Assembly: GCA_024644125.1 (NCBI GenBank)
Contig: JAHELQ010000029.1
Span: 1 to 20,371, forward strand
Length of the DNA stretch: 20,371 bases
Source of the DNA: Candidatus Aminicenantota bacterium
GTDB lineage: Bacteria; Acidobacteriota; Aminicenantia; UBA2199
Direction: 5' to 3'
Positions 7,241 to 15,179 of the stretch are shown one piece after another. Below the pieces are notes generated by a model. That model saw nothing but the letters and a program-made list of their open reading frames with translations. It was not told where the DNA came from and searched no databases. The stretch's first letter is position 1; each line of letters opens with the position of its first letter. The position numbers and the translations under genes are program-made.

Positions 7241-10210
7241 ATGTTTCAAAAAATCAAACCAATCGTCGTCGCCTCACTATTATTTATATGTGCGTTTCTA
7301 ATCGGTGAAGCCTTCCTGCGGGGACAGGCCGCCATCAAAGAAAAAAACGAAACCGTGAAAACCTACCCATACTTCGATCCGGACCCGGTAGCCAATCCCG
7401 GCCGCATCTATCCCTACTACCGCTTCGACGGTTACAGTCACAACGGAAACAACCAAAACTGGAAAATGATCACCATGGAAAATCCCTACATCTCCGTATC
7501 TGTTACCCCGGAAATCGGCGGCAAAGTCTGGGGCGCGCGGGAAAAATCCACAGGAATCTCCTTCATCTACGAAAATAAAGTGGTAAAATTCCGGGATATC
7601 GCCATGCGCGGACCCTGGACCTCCGGCGGCATCGAATTCAACTTCGGAGCCATCGGGCACGCCCCCTCATGCTCAACTCCGGTAGACTATATCACCCGCG
7701 CCAATGACGACGGAAGCGTTAGTTGCGTCATCGGCGCCATCGACCTCCCCTCCCGCACCCAATGGCGCGTCCATATCCGCCTCCCCCGCGACTCCGCCTC
7801 GTTCGAGACATCGTCGTGGTGGTACAATCCAACACCCATCAGGCAATCCTATTACCATTGGACCAATGCCGCGGCAGACACCGGCGACGGCCTGCGGTTT
7901 TATTACCCCGGCACCCACCATATCGACCACGGGGGCAACGCGTTTGTATGGCCGGTCGATAGCGAAGGCCGCGATATATCCATCTACGCCAACAACAATT
8001 TCGGAAGCCATAAATCCTACCATGTGCTGGGCCAATACACGGAATTCTTCGGCGGCTATTGGAACGACCGCGACGCCGGCTTCGGCCATTGGGCGCCTTA
8101 CCATCAAAAACCCGGTAAAAAACTCTGGCTCTGGGCATTGTCGCGGCAAGGAGGCATCTGGCGGGATTTGTTGACCGACCGGGAAAACAATCAATACATG
8201 GAATTCCAGAGCGGCTCGCTCCTGAACCAGGCAGCGGCCGAAAGTACGCAAACACCATTCAAACATGCGTTTTTCCCTCCAATGTCCGCCAACCATTGGA
8301 GCGAACAATGGTTCCCTGTCAAAACCACCGGCGGAATTACCGATGCCTCACCACACGCGACCCTGCATGCGCAAACCGAAGGCTCGACTCTCCGCGTCCG
8401 CATTTGTCCGCTAAAACCGCTGGATGACCTATTGCAGATCACATCGAATGGGCAATCCCTGCTATCGCGAACCATTTCTGCGGCTCCAATGGAAATCGTC
8501 GAACTATCCATCCCGCTGCCGGAACCATCCAGTCCATATATCATCCGCATCGGGCAGGACAAGTTGCTCTACGGGAGCTTCGACTCCAAAGACAATACCC
8601 TCGACCGCCCCATCCAATCCCCCGCGGATTTCGATTGGAACTCGGCCGAAGGCATGTTCGCGGCAGCCGAGGAATTGTCGGCCCAGCGTCTCTACAATCA
8701 AGCGCTCCCCCGCTATCTCGATGTCCTGAAAAAAGAGCCCTATCACTCGCGGGCTCTGAACGCCGTCGCGGAATTACACTTCCGCCGGGGCGAGTACCAC
8801 AAAGCCCTGGAATTCTGCCGCAAGGTATTGGCCGTCAATGCCTATGACAGCGACGCCAATTTTATCTACGGCATCGTAAACAAAGAGTTGCAACGGAATA
8901 TGGACGCCAGGGACGGTTTTGGATGGGCCGCCCGTTCTCCGGCTTATAGAGCTCCGGCGTTGACACAATTGGGCATCCTGGAACTAAAAGCTGGACAACT
9001 CAAAAAAGCCGAAGCAATCATCGCACAGTGCATCCAGGACTTTCCAAATCACGCCGGCGCTCTCAGACTGGCGTCAGTCGTCTACCGCTTACAGGGGAAA
9101 AAACCGGAGGCTGAACTCATACTGAAGCGATTACTCGCCATTGATCCCCTTCATCACTTCGCCCATTTCGAAGTCTTCCTCCTGAATCCGAAGGAAGACT
9201 CGCTCCAATCCTTTCATTCGCTCATCCGCAATGAATTCCCCTACGAAACATTTATGGAGCTCGGCCTCTCCTACCTGGACATGGGACTCGAGAACGAAGC
9301 GATTCAAGTATTCAAGCAAGCACCGTCGCATCCTATCATCTCCTATTGGCTGGCATACCTCCATCGAGGAAGCGATGTTGCCGCCAGCCAACAATTCTTA
9401 GACCGGGCCGAGCACGCATCGCCGCATCTTATCTTTCCCTTCCGCCGCGAATCCATCCCGGTTCTTTCCTGGGCAGTGAAAAAAACATTTAACAATTGGA
9501 AAGCAAATTATTACCTGGCATTGATCCTCTGGAACAATGGGCGTCTTTCAGAAGCGGCGGAACTTTTCAAAAATTGCGGTAATTTCCCGGATTTCGCCCC
9601 GTTCTACCTGACCCGGGGGAAATTCCGCCACGAAGCGCAGGATTTCGCCAGAGCGATCGCCGACTATAAACAGGCCATATCCATGGTACCGCGGAATTGG
9701 CGCGGCCCGCATATGCTGTCCAATCTCTACCTGGAACAGAAACAATTCAAAGAGGCGCTTGCAACCACCCGTTCCATCTACAAAACAAATCCCCGCAACT
9801 ATATCGTCGGGCTGGATCACGCGCGGAACCTCTTGCGCAATTCAATGGCGGATGAATGCCTCGCCGTGCTTGGAAAAATCTCTGTTTTGCCCTTCGAGGG
9901 AGCGAAGGAAGGTCATGATATCTACCGGGAGGCCCTGCTCGTGACGGCTATGGAACACATAAAAAAAGGGAATTATACACTCGCGCTCAAAGCGGTAAAA
10001 AAAGCCCGCCAGTGGCCTGAACACCTTGGGGCCGGAAAGCCCTTCGACCCGGATGAACGGCTCGAAGACGCCATCGCGGCCCATTGTTACCAAAAATTGA
10101 ACCAACCGGAGAAGGCAAAAGATTACCTACTCCGGTCAAAAACACTGCAACAAGAACCGTCGGAACTGGTTCAAACGGTACTGCAACAATTAAAAAAGCT
10201 TAACGGCTGA
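7241..10210 (+). CDS. DUF5107 domain protein with C-terminal TPR array
   Basis: The ATG at 7241 is preferred to the ATG at 7223 because AAAGGAG (7229-7235) lies 5 bp before it; the product is then 989 residues. An N-terminal hydrophobic segment (about residues 7-27) acts as signal or membrane anchor. Residues about 40-340 match the DUF5107 pattern: a beta-rich, galactose-mutarotase-like domain rich in Trp/Tyr, with PEIGGKVWGA, GGIEFNFG, HWTNAA and GHWAPYH segments. From about residue 465 the protein turns into TPR-type helical repeats (for example NQALPRYLDVLKKEP and HKALEFCRKVLAVNAYD) that run to the C-terminus. DUF5107-TPR proteins occur in carbohydrate-use loci but have no firm biochemical role. 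Its divergent, promoter-sharing neighbour is a putative glycoside hydrolase, consistent with sugar binding or handling in the envelope. Confidence 0.75.
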   Translation: MFQKIKPIVVASLLFICAFLIGEAFLRGQAAIKEKNETVKTYPYFDPDPVANPGRIYPYYRFDGYSHNGNNQNWKMITMENPYISVSVTPEIGGKVWGAREKSTGISFIYENKVVKFRDIAMRGPWTSGGIEFNFGAIGHAPSCSTPVDYITRANDDGSVSCVIGAIDLPSRTQWRVHIRLPRDSASFETSSWWYNPTPIRQSYYHWTNAAADTGDGLRFYYPGTHHIDHGGNAFVWPVDSEGRDISIYANNNFGSHKSYHVLGQYTEFFGGYWNDRDAGFGHWAPYHQKPGKKLWLWALSRQGGIWRDLLTDRENNQYMEFQSGSLLNQAAAESTQTPFKHAFFPPMSANHWSEQWFPVKTTGGITDASPHATLHAQTEGSTLRVRICPLKPLDDLLQITSNGQSLLSRTISAAPMEIVELSIPLPEPSSPYIIRIGQDKLLYGSFDSKDNTLDRPIQSPADFDWNSAEGMFAAAEELSAQRLYNQALPRYLDVLKKEPYHSRALNAVAELHFRRGEYHKALEFCRKVLAVNAYDSDANFIYGIVNKELQRNMDARDGFGWAARSPAYRAPALTQLGILELKAGQLKKAEAIIAQCIQDFPNHAGALRLASVVYRLQGKKPEAELILKRLLAIDPLHHFAHFEVFLLNPKEDSLQSFHSLIRNEFPYETFMELGLSYLDMGLENEAIQVFKQAPSHPIISYWLAYLHRGSDVAASQQFLDRAEHASPHLIFPFRRESIPVLSWAVKKTFNNWKANYYLALILWNNGRLSEAAELFKNCGNFPDFAPFYLTRGKFRHEAQDFARAIADYKQAISMVPRNWRGPHMLSNLYLEQKQFKEALATTRSIYKTNPRNYIVGLDHARNLLRNSMADECLAVLGKISVLPFEGAKEGHDIYREALLVTAMEHIKKGNYTLALKAVKKARQWPEHLGAGKPFDPDERLEDAIAAHCYQKLNQPEKAKDYLLRSKTLQQEPSELVQTVLQQLKKLNG

Positions 10211-11321
10211 CCTCCTCTTCGCCGCCTATAGGTCCCTGCATCTGCTCGCCCACGGGGGGTGCCTGGGGCCGGCGAGCCGGAGGTTTCGCCTGGGTAAAGG
10301 CGAATGAAAGGGCGAACAGTATCAAACCGACGACAAAAACCGCTCCAGCCACAGTAACCACCGGGCCGAACAAATGTTCGCCGATAATCGATGTTAGGCC
10401 GCTCACTTTTTGCAATACCAACTCTTCCACCTGGTCCATCTTATGATGATAATGGAGAAATTCAGGCGTCAGCATAAGTCCCGAGAGTAAATTCTTCAAC
10501 ATAAAAGAGAGACCCAGCGCCGCTCCTCCTCCGATCATGGTGGAGACGCCGCTCCAGGTAAAGAAACTGGATTTTGACGTGGCTGCGATCAAAGACGCCA
10601 GGAAAATCACCAACGCCGGAAACACAAACATGAGAAGCGACAGCGAGACCGCTGTTCTGGCGATATCCACCCCGTAGGGAAGATGCTCCGAACCTTCGAT
10701 CATATCCACTTCATCCGGCATATCCCGGACCATATCCTCTTTCACCAACTTTACCGCGGAATCGAGAACTTCCGTTTCAGCCGGTTTGCAAGCGGGTAAT
10801 TCATCAAAACGGGAAGAACTCATCGCCGCCTGCTTCCACTCCTCCAACTGTTCAGGCGAACAAGGGGGCAACCGGTCCAGGACCTTGAGCATGTACCGGT
10901 CGATGGCCGGATGCTTGAGGGCTTCCTTCAACGGCCGCATATTCAGCTTGATGTCTTCCAGGGCCCTGCGTCCTTGCAAAATGGCTGCCACTGCGTCCAG
11001 CGATTCTCCCAATTGGTTTTCCAGCCAATCGTTTACGCCGGTCTCAGCCATCACGTCCCGGATCTTCACATCGACCTCTCCAAACGCCACCAACCAGGCC
11101 CTCGAGTTTTCGTCGATATTTACATCTTTGTCCCGGGCGGCCACAAATATCGCCTCCATAATATCCGGAACTTCGTTGATCACTTCCCTGGGCAAATCCG
11201 TAATCAATTCAGGCGACATAGCCGCCTGTGTCACTCCCACCGCCCAGATCACGGCAAACAACACGGGAATTCCTATAAGAATCAACAGCAACAGCGCGAT
11301 AAATTTCCTAAAACCTGTCAT
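10200..11321 (-). CDS. Membrane protein with periplasmic helical domain, function unknown
   Basis: Starting at the ATG at 11321 (AGGAGA at about 11329-11334; an in-frame TTG at 11327 is less well placed) the product has 373 residues. It has a first transmembrane helix at about 7-30, a long polar and mostly helical region (33-220) with two cysteines (C154, C178) that could form a disulphide if exported, three further membrane segments (about 222-246, 259-281, 319-342), and a Pro/Gly/Glu-rich tail. I do not recognise the family and see no catalytic motif. Its 3' end overlaps the 3' end of the DUF5107 gene by 11 bp in convergent orientation, and no terminator separates them. Confidence 0.7.
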   Translation of the reverse strand: MTGFRKFIALLLLILIGIPVLFAVIWAVGVTQAAMSPELITDLPREVINEVPDIMEAIFVAARDKDVNIDENSRAWLVAFGEVDVKIRDVMAETGVNDWLENQLGESLDAVAAILQGRRALEDIKLNMRPLKEALKHPAIDRYMLKVLDRLPPCSPEQLEEWKQAAMSSSRFDELPACKPAETEVLDSAVKLVKEDMVRDMPDEVDMIEGSEHLPYGVDIARTAVSLSLLMFVFPALVIFLASLIAATSKSSFFTWSGVSTMIGGGAALGLSFMLKNLLSGLMLTPEFLHYHHKMDQVEELVLQKVSGLTSIIGEHLFGPVVTVAGAVFVVGLILFALSFAFTQAKPPARRPQAPPVGEQMQGPIGGEEEVSR

Positions 11322-11376
11322 ATTCAATCTCCTGGGGAATATATAATGTTAGTTTTAAAAAACCGCTCCCCAGCCT

Positions 11377-11405
11377 ATTTTAGTGAATTTCAATCCTTCG
11401 CGCAA
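11377..11405 (-). promoter_or_regulatory. Weak candidate promoter for the unknown membrane protein
   Basis: On the minus strand TTGCGC (11405-11400) and TAAAAT (11382-11377) lie 17 bp apart, about 55 bp upstream of the ATG at 11321. The -35 match is poor, so this is only a suggestion. The remaining intergenic DNA (11322-11490) shows no other clear signal. Confidence 0.28.
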
Positions 11406-11490
11406 GGGGTCAAACGCAATTTCTTCACGGTCCCCGGTTGCAATTCCCAGTAGGTTCGTTTAGAATTTGTTCTTTATAAAAACGATAACA

Positions 11491-12342
11491 ATGAATAACG
11501 AACAAAACACACTATTGAACACCGCAGCCGGGTGGATCCGTTCAGCCGACGCGCTGATGATCACGACCGGCGCTGGAATGGGAGTGGATTCAGGGCTTCC
11601 GGATTTTAGAGGTAACCAGGGTTTCTGGAAAGCGTATCCCCCATTCGCCAAATTAGGATACAGCTTCATCGATATGGCAAATCCCGCCTGGTTCGCCCGC
11701 GATCCGGAGTTGGCCTGGGGATTCTACGGCCACCGCATGAATCTCTACCGCAAGACCATCCCTCACAGGGGTTTCCACATTCTCCTGGAATGGGGCAAAC
11801 AAAAGCCCGGCGGCTACTTTGTCTTCACCTCCAACGTGGACGGACAATTCCAGAAAGCCGGTTTCCCCGCCGATAACATCAACGAATGCCACGGCTCCAT
11901 CCACCACCTCCAATGCGCCCGGCCATGCCGCGACCTGATCTGGGACGGCGGCAAGACCTCCGTATCCATAAACGATGAAACCATGCGGGCGTCACAACCG
12001 CTTCCCTTATGCCCCAATTGCGGACATGTGGCCAGACCAAATATTCTGATGTTCGGCGATTGGAATTGGATCGGCGACCGTAGCGACCAACAACAACGAA
12101 ACATGAATCAGTGGCTGCGCAGCCAAAAAGATTCATCCATCGTCATCATCGAATGCGGCGCGGGAACCGGGGTTCCCACCGTCCGGATGACCTCCGAACA
12201 CATCGCCTCCCGCGCCGGAGCCAAACTGATCCGCATCAACATACGGGAACCGGAAGCGCCGGCCGGACACATCGGATTGGCAATGGGCGCTTTGGAAGCG
12301 CTGGAAGTGTTGAAGCGAATTTATGAAGCGAAAAATCCTTAA
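11491..12342 (+). CDS. Divergent Sir2-family NAD-dependent protein deacylase
   Basis: The ATG at 11491 gives 283 residues. Sirtuin motifs appear in order: the NAD-binding segment GAGMGVDSGLPDFRG (27-41), TSNVDGQFQKAG (113-124), the catalytic His in ECHGS (H134), the zinc ligands C142/C146 and C174/C177 (CARPC, CPNCG), and ARPNILMFGD (181-190). Sirtuins remove acyl groups from lysine using NAD. This member departs from the usual consensus: GAGMG in place of GAG-[IL/F]-S, TSN for TQN, and QF where many have LH, so acyl preference may differ. Shine-Dalgarno is weak (a TTG at 11467 is an alternative start). The last 20 bp overlap the start of the flippase-like gene, implying coupled translation. 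Confidence 0.85.
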   Translation: MNNEQNTLLNTAAGWIRSADALMITTGAGMGVDSGLPDFRGNQGFWKAYPPFAKLGYSFIDMANPAWFARDPELAWGFYGHRMNLYRKTIPHRGFHILLEWGKQKPGGYFVFTSNVDGQFQKAGFPADNINECHGSIHHLQCARPCRDLIWDGGKTSVSINDETMRASQPLPLCPNCGHVARPNILMFGDWNWIGDRSDQQQRNMNQWLRSQKDSSIVIIECGAGTGVPTVRMTSEHIASRAGAKLIRINIREPEAPAGHIGLAMGALEALEVLKRIYEAKNP

Positions 12343-13333
12343 CGCCGTCGCCCTGCTGAGCCTGGGCTTCTTCATCTATATCGTCTACAAGATGGATCCG
12401 GCCCAGATCTGGGAGATTCTGAAGAGAATGTCGTGGCAGCAATGTGCGGCCCTGTTTCTACTCCGCCTTCTCTTCTGGCTCATCCGGGCGGTGAATTGGC
12501 AGGTGGTGCTCCAACGTTACGATTCGCCTCACTCCCTCTGGCAATTGCTGCAAGCGCGGGTGGTGGGACACGCTGTGGGCTATCTCACCCCATCCGCCAA
12601 AATAGGCGGCGAAGCCGTCAGGGTGGTTTTCTTGAACACCGGCGACCGCAAAAAAGTCCTGGCCTCCATCATCGTGGACAAAACCATCGAGTGGTGCGCC
12701 ACCATCATCCTCATCATCCTCGGAGTACTGCTGGCGATCAACCGCGCCCCCCTCTCCAGCAGACACCAATGGACTTTTATCTTACTCTCCGCAGGCGCGC
12801 TAGCCTTCATCCTGTTTTTCATCAAAAAACAGCGCAGTGGTTTTTTTATCTGGCTATTGAACGGATTGAAAAAAATGAAAATCTCCTTCGCGTTTCTGGA
12901 GAAAAAACGGGACACAATCGCTGAGACCGACCGCCATATCTCCGCCTTCTACCGAGACCACAAAAAGACCTTTATCGCCCTCTTCCTCTCGTACATCGCC
13001 ATGATGTTCGTCTGGACGCTGGAAATATATTTCACCTTCCGTTTTATCGGCGCCGGCCAGGTAACGGTCATGGAAAGTTTCCTGGTGGTGGTGTTGGGAT
13101 CGTTCGCTTTCGTATTGCCCGGCATTCCAGGTTCCATCGGAGTCTACGAAGTCACCTACCTATCGGTTTTCGCCATCCTGGGCATCCAGTTGGACCATGG
13201 CGTCGCGCAAGTTCTCGTTCGCCGGGTCATGGGGCTCTTATGGGCGTTCATCGGATTGGCGCCTTTGCTCAAACTACGAAAAGCCACCTCAGGCAAAACC
13301 CGTTCAACCGGCGGAACGCCCCAAACGCACTAA
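12323..13333 (+). CDS. LPG_synthase_TM / flippase-like integral membrane protein
   Basis: A 336-residue polytopic protein with seven to eight hydrophobic segments, matching the transmembrane domain that in MprF moves lysyl-phosphatidylglycerol across the membrane (LPG_synthase_TM, formerly UPF0104). Family hallmarks include the early VGYLTPSAKIGGEAVR stretch and LPGIPGSIGVYE near the C-terminus (P266-E276). There is no soluble lysyl-transferase domain, so it is a stand-alone member; these are usually assigned to lipid or glycolipid export or flipping. Its ATG lies inside the end of the sirtuin gene. Its final 30 bp overlap the 3' end of the CDP-alcohol phosphatidyltransferase gene on the other strand, which fits a lipid-related role for the neighbourhood. 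Confidence 0.85.
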   Translation: MKRKILNAVALLSLGFFIYIVYKMDPAQIWEILKRMSWQQCAALFLLRLLFWLIRAVNWQVVLQRYDSPHSLWQLLQARVVGHAVGYLTPSAKIGGEAVRVVFLNTGDRKKVLASIIVDKTIEWCATIILIILGVLLAINRAPLSSRHQWTFILLSAGALAFILFFIKKQRSGFFIWLLNGLKKMKISFAFLEKKRDTIAETDRHISAFYRDHKKTFIALFLSYIAMMFVWTLEIYFTFRFIGAGQVTVMESFLVVVLGSFAFVLPGIPGSIGVYEVTYLSVFAILGIQLDHGVAQVLVRRVMGLLWAFIGLAPLLKLRKATSGKTRSTGGTPQTH

Positions 13334-13972
13334 ATTCACAACCTTGATCATGTTGTTGATCACTGTCGCAAAAAGAGTGATATACATCAATATATCCAAC
13401 CGGTTGACCGCAGAGAACACAAAAATCAAAAATATCAACAAACCCCGCGGTTCCGCAGCTTCACCGGTTTTTTCGATATCAAGATAATTTCTCGTCAAAT
13501 AATAGAGCGTCACCTGCAAAAAATAAAGGCCGATACCGAATAGACACGCGATAAAAAGCTTCAAATCACCGGAATACAAATAATGTCCCACAGCAATCCC
13601 GCTAAATAATAAAAAGTCTGTGACGCGGTCCAAAAAAAGATCGAGAAACGCCCCATACTTGCTGCACAAACCTTTGGACCGGGCAAGCATGCCGTCGGCG
13701 CAATCCACAATCGAAGCCAACTGCGCCAGAATCCCTCCCCAGAGGAAATAAACCGGTTCTCCATATGTATACAAATACGCGCTCCCCAAACCGATGAAAA
13801 ACGCGATGACAGTCAACTGGTTGGGGGTAAGATTGGTACGGAACACCAATCTTACCAACAAAGAGGCCAACGGCCGGGTAAAATACCTCTCCACCCGCAA
13901 ATAATTCAACACCGGATAGGCCGCGTCATCTTTCAACGATTTTTGAAAACTGAATTCAATTCCACGTTCCAT
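13304..13972 (-). CDS. CDP-alcohol phosphatidyltransferase family enzyme
   Basis: A 222-residue membrane enzyme with the full family signature D-x2-D-G-x2-A-R-x8-G-x3-D-x3-D at D90, D93, G94, A97, R98, G107, D111 and D115. These Asp residues bind the metal ions that position the CDP-alcohol or CDP-diacylglycerol pyrophosphate. The family joins an alcohol phosphate to a lipid or polyol with loss of CMP or uses CDP-diacylglycerol; which alcohol is used is not visible. An amphipathic N-terminus (FTRPLASLLVRLVF) precedes LTPNQLT, a common feature, and about five more hydrophobic helices follow. The gene is divergent from a TagD-like cytidylyltransferase, an obvious source of the CDP-activated substrate. 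No Shine-Dalgarno precedes the ATG; the predicted start point falls on it. Confidence 0.9.
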   Translation of the reverse strand: MERGIEFSFQKSLKDDAAYPVLNYLRVERYFTRPLASLLVRLVFRTNLTPNQLTVIAFFIGLGSAYLYTYGEPVYFLWGGILAQLASIVDCADGMLARSKGLCSKYGAFLDLFLDRVTDFLLFSGIAVGHYLYSGDLKLFIACLFGIGLYFLQVTLYYLTRNYLDIEKTGEAAEPRGLLIFLIFVFSAVNRLDILMYITLFATVINNMIKVVNLVRLGRSAG

Positions 13973-13978
13973 TGAATC

Positions 13979-14007
13979 ATTTTAGTAAACATCCAGGTTT
14001 TATTCAA
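13979..14007 (-). promoter_or_regulatory. Candidate promoter giving a leaderless CDP-alcohol transferase mRNA
   Basis: On the minus strand TTGAAT (14007-14002) and TAAAAT (13984-13979) are 17 bp apart. A start point six to seven bases beyond the -10 box would be at about 13972, the A of the ATG. This agrees with the absence of any ribosome binding site before that ATG. Confidence 0.4.
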
Positions 14008-14113
14008 GGGAAATTAAATTTTTAACCAAAACAATTTTTCCAGTTGACATGAGAGCTGAAGATGGTTTACTATTTAGAAACTGGTAATGTTCGTGAACCC
14101 CAGAAAACCTGGA
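13992..14113. repeat. Perfect 10-bp inverted repeat flanking the divergent promoter region
   Basis: TCCAGGTTTT (13992-14001) and AAAACCTGGA (14104-14113) are exact reverse complements. Each copy ends about 20 bp before the start codon of the gene it faces, so both divergent genes carry AAAACCTGGA in the same orientation and at nearly the same distance. This may be a shared regulatory site; a chance occurrence within 160 bp is not excluded. Confidence 0.4.
14044..14073 (+). promoter_or_regulatory. Candidate promoter for the cytidylyltransferase gene
   Basis: A consensus TTGACA (14044-14049) is followed after 18 bp by TACTAT (14068-14073). The start codon lies about 55 bp further on, leaving a leader that includes the AAAACCTGGA element and the GAGAGG ribosome binding site. 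Confidence 0.4.
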
Positions 14114-14134
14114 AAGATAATTGAGAGGTAAAGC

Positions 14135-14626
14135 TTGAGCGAGACAATGCAACGTGCGCAACATACTATCGGCTATACAAGTGGTGTATTCGACTTGTTT
14201 CATGTCGGACACCTGAATATTTTAAAAAGGGCCAAAGCCTTATGCGACCGGTTGATCGTGGGAGTCACCATCGACGAATTGGTGAGTTACAAAGGAGCGA
14301 AAGCCGTGGTGCCTTTCGCGGAACGGCTGGAAATCGTCCAGAATATCAAATGTGTCGATCTGGCGGTTCCCCAGGATCATCTGGATAAAATCACCATGTG
14401 GGAAAAATTGAAATTCGACATCATGTTCATCGGCGACGATTGGTTCAATACCGACCGGTTCAAAAAATTTGAACAACAACTGGCCGCCGTGGGCGTCAAA
14501 ATCATCTACCTTCCCTACACAGTCGAAGTCTCGACCAGCGAACGGAAAAAAACGCTCGGCGTGGAATCCCCTTCATCCAGAATCCCCCACTACCTCAAAC
14601 GAATTGCGGGAGCCGGCGAATTATAA
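14135..14626 (+). CDS. TagD-like cytidylyltransferase (nucleotidyltransferase fold)
   Basis: The TTG start at 14135 is supported by GAGAGG at 14123-14128, 6 bp before it; the ATG at 14147 lacks such spacing. The 163-residue product has the signature of glycerol-3-phosphate/ethanolamine-phosphate cytidylyltransferases: GVFDLFHVGH (HVGH at 23-26), the ERLEIVQNIKCVD helix (63-75), GDDW (100-103) and the STSERKK loop (133-139), counterpart of the RTxGxSTT-type nucleotide-binding loop. The enzyme joins CMP from CTP to a phosphorylated alcohol and releases pyrophosphate. The adjacent divergent CDP-alcohol phosphatidyltransferase could use its product. The exact alcohol (glycerol, ethanolamine or other) cannot be read from the motifs. 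Confidence 0.82.
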   Translation: MSETMQRAQHTIGYTSGVFDLFHVGHLNILKRAKALCDRLIVGVTIDELVSYKGAKAVVPFAERLEIVQNIKCVDLAVPQDHLDKITMWEKLKFDIMFIGDDWFNTDRFKKFEQQLAAVGVKIIYLPYTVEVSTSERKKTLGVESPSSRIPHYLKRIAGAGEL

Positions 14627-14708
14627 CCGCCGCCAATCACACAATTGTAGTCAGAATCCAAAATTTATATTAAACTAATTAAGAAGGAACAATAGGAGAG
14701 ATGAACGC

Positions 14709-15167
14709 GTGCATAACATAGACGATATCAAACAATCATTGCGGGAACTTTTATCGCGGCAATACTTCATGGCGCTGGCAACCCAGGCAAACGGGCAACC
14801 GCACGCGAGCCTGGTGGCGTTCGCCGCCACTGACGACCTGGAATACTTCTATTTCGCCACTCCCCGTTCCACCCGCAAGTACGCCAATATCACCCAGGAA
14901 TGCCGCGTGTCCCTACTCATCGATAACCGCGGCAATGACATCAAAGACATCGCCACAGCCATGGGCGTCACAGTGGAGGGCCTCGCCCAGGAGGTGACAA
15001 CCGGCGAACGGGACTCGACGCTCCCAATCTACCTGGAAAAGAATCCCGCCATGAAAGAATTCGTTCAATCCCCGCATACAGTATTTGTAAAAGTAAAAGT
15101 TCTCCGCTACCGGATCGTTACCCAATTCCAGAATGTCGTCACTCTGGAAATTGCCGGCTCCAAATAG
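14709..15167 (+). CDS. Pyridoxamine 5'-phosphate oxidase-like flavin protein
   Basis: A GTG start at 14709 with AGGAGAG at 14694-14700 gives 152 residues. The sequence has the split-barrel flavin-binding pattern: FMALATQANGQPHASLVAF at the first strands, EYFYFATPRSTRKYANI with the Arg/Ser/Thr cluster and Lys that contact FMN phosphate, and CRVSLLIDNR. Members bind FMN, F420 or haem and include oxidases and reductases of small molecules; most stand-alone members are unassigned. The stop codon is 12 bp from the start of the dikinase gene, so the two form an operon and may treat the same substrate. An ATG at 14701 in another frame opens only a six-codon frame overlapping the GTG. Confidence 0.75.
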   Translation: MHNIDDIKQSLRELLSRQYFMALATQANGQPHASLVAFAATDDLEYFYFATPRSTRKYANITQECRVSLLIDNRGNDIKDIATAMGVTVEGLAQEVTTGERDSTLPIYLEKNPAMKEFVQSPHTVFVKVKVLRYRIVTQFQNVVTLEIAGSK

Positions 15168-15179
15168 GGAGAATCATCC

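Noticed and set aside
7704..8308. Long open frames on both strands inside the DUF5107 gene
   Set aside because: They arise from the codon bias of the real gene. They lack ribosome binding sites and give low-complexity Pro/Arg/Ser-rich or otherwise unlikely proteins.
11322..11490. Structured RNA or riboswitch before the sirtuin gene
   Set aside because: Only short GGGG/CCCC and GCAATT repeats are present, with no consistent stems and no recognisable class. No promoter with good spacing was found for the plus direction either.
14093..14121. Second promoter for the cytidylyltransferase gene (GTGAAC-17-GATAAT)
   Set aside because: Both hexamers are weaker than those of the TTGACA promoter at 14044. 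The AAAACCTGGA element is not at the same spacer position as in the opposite promoter.
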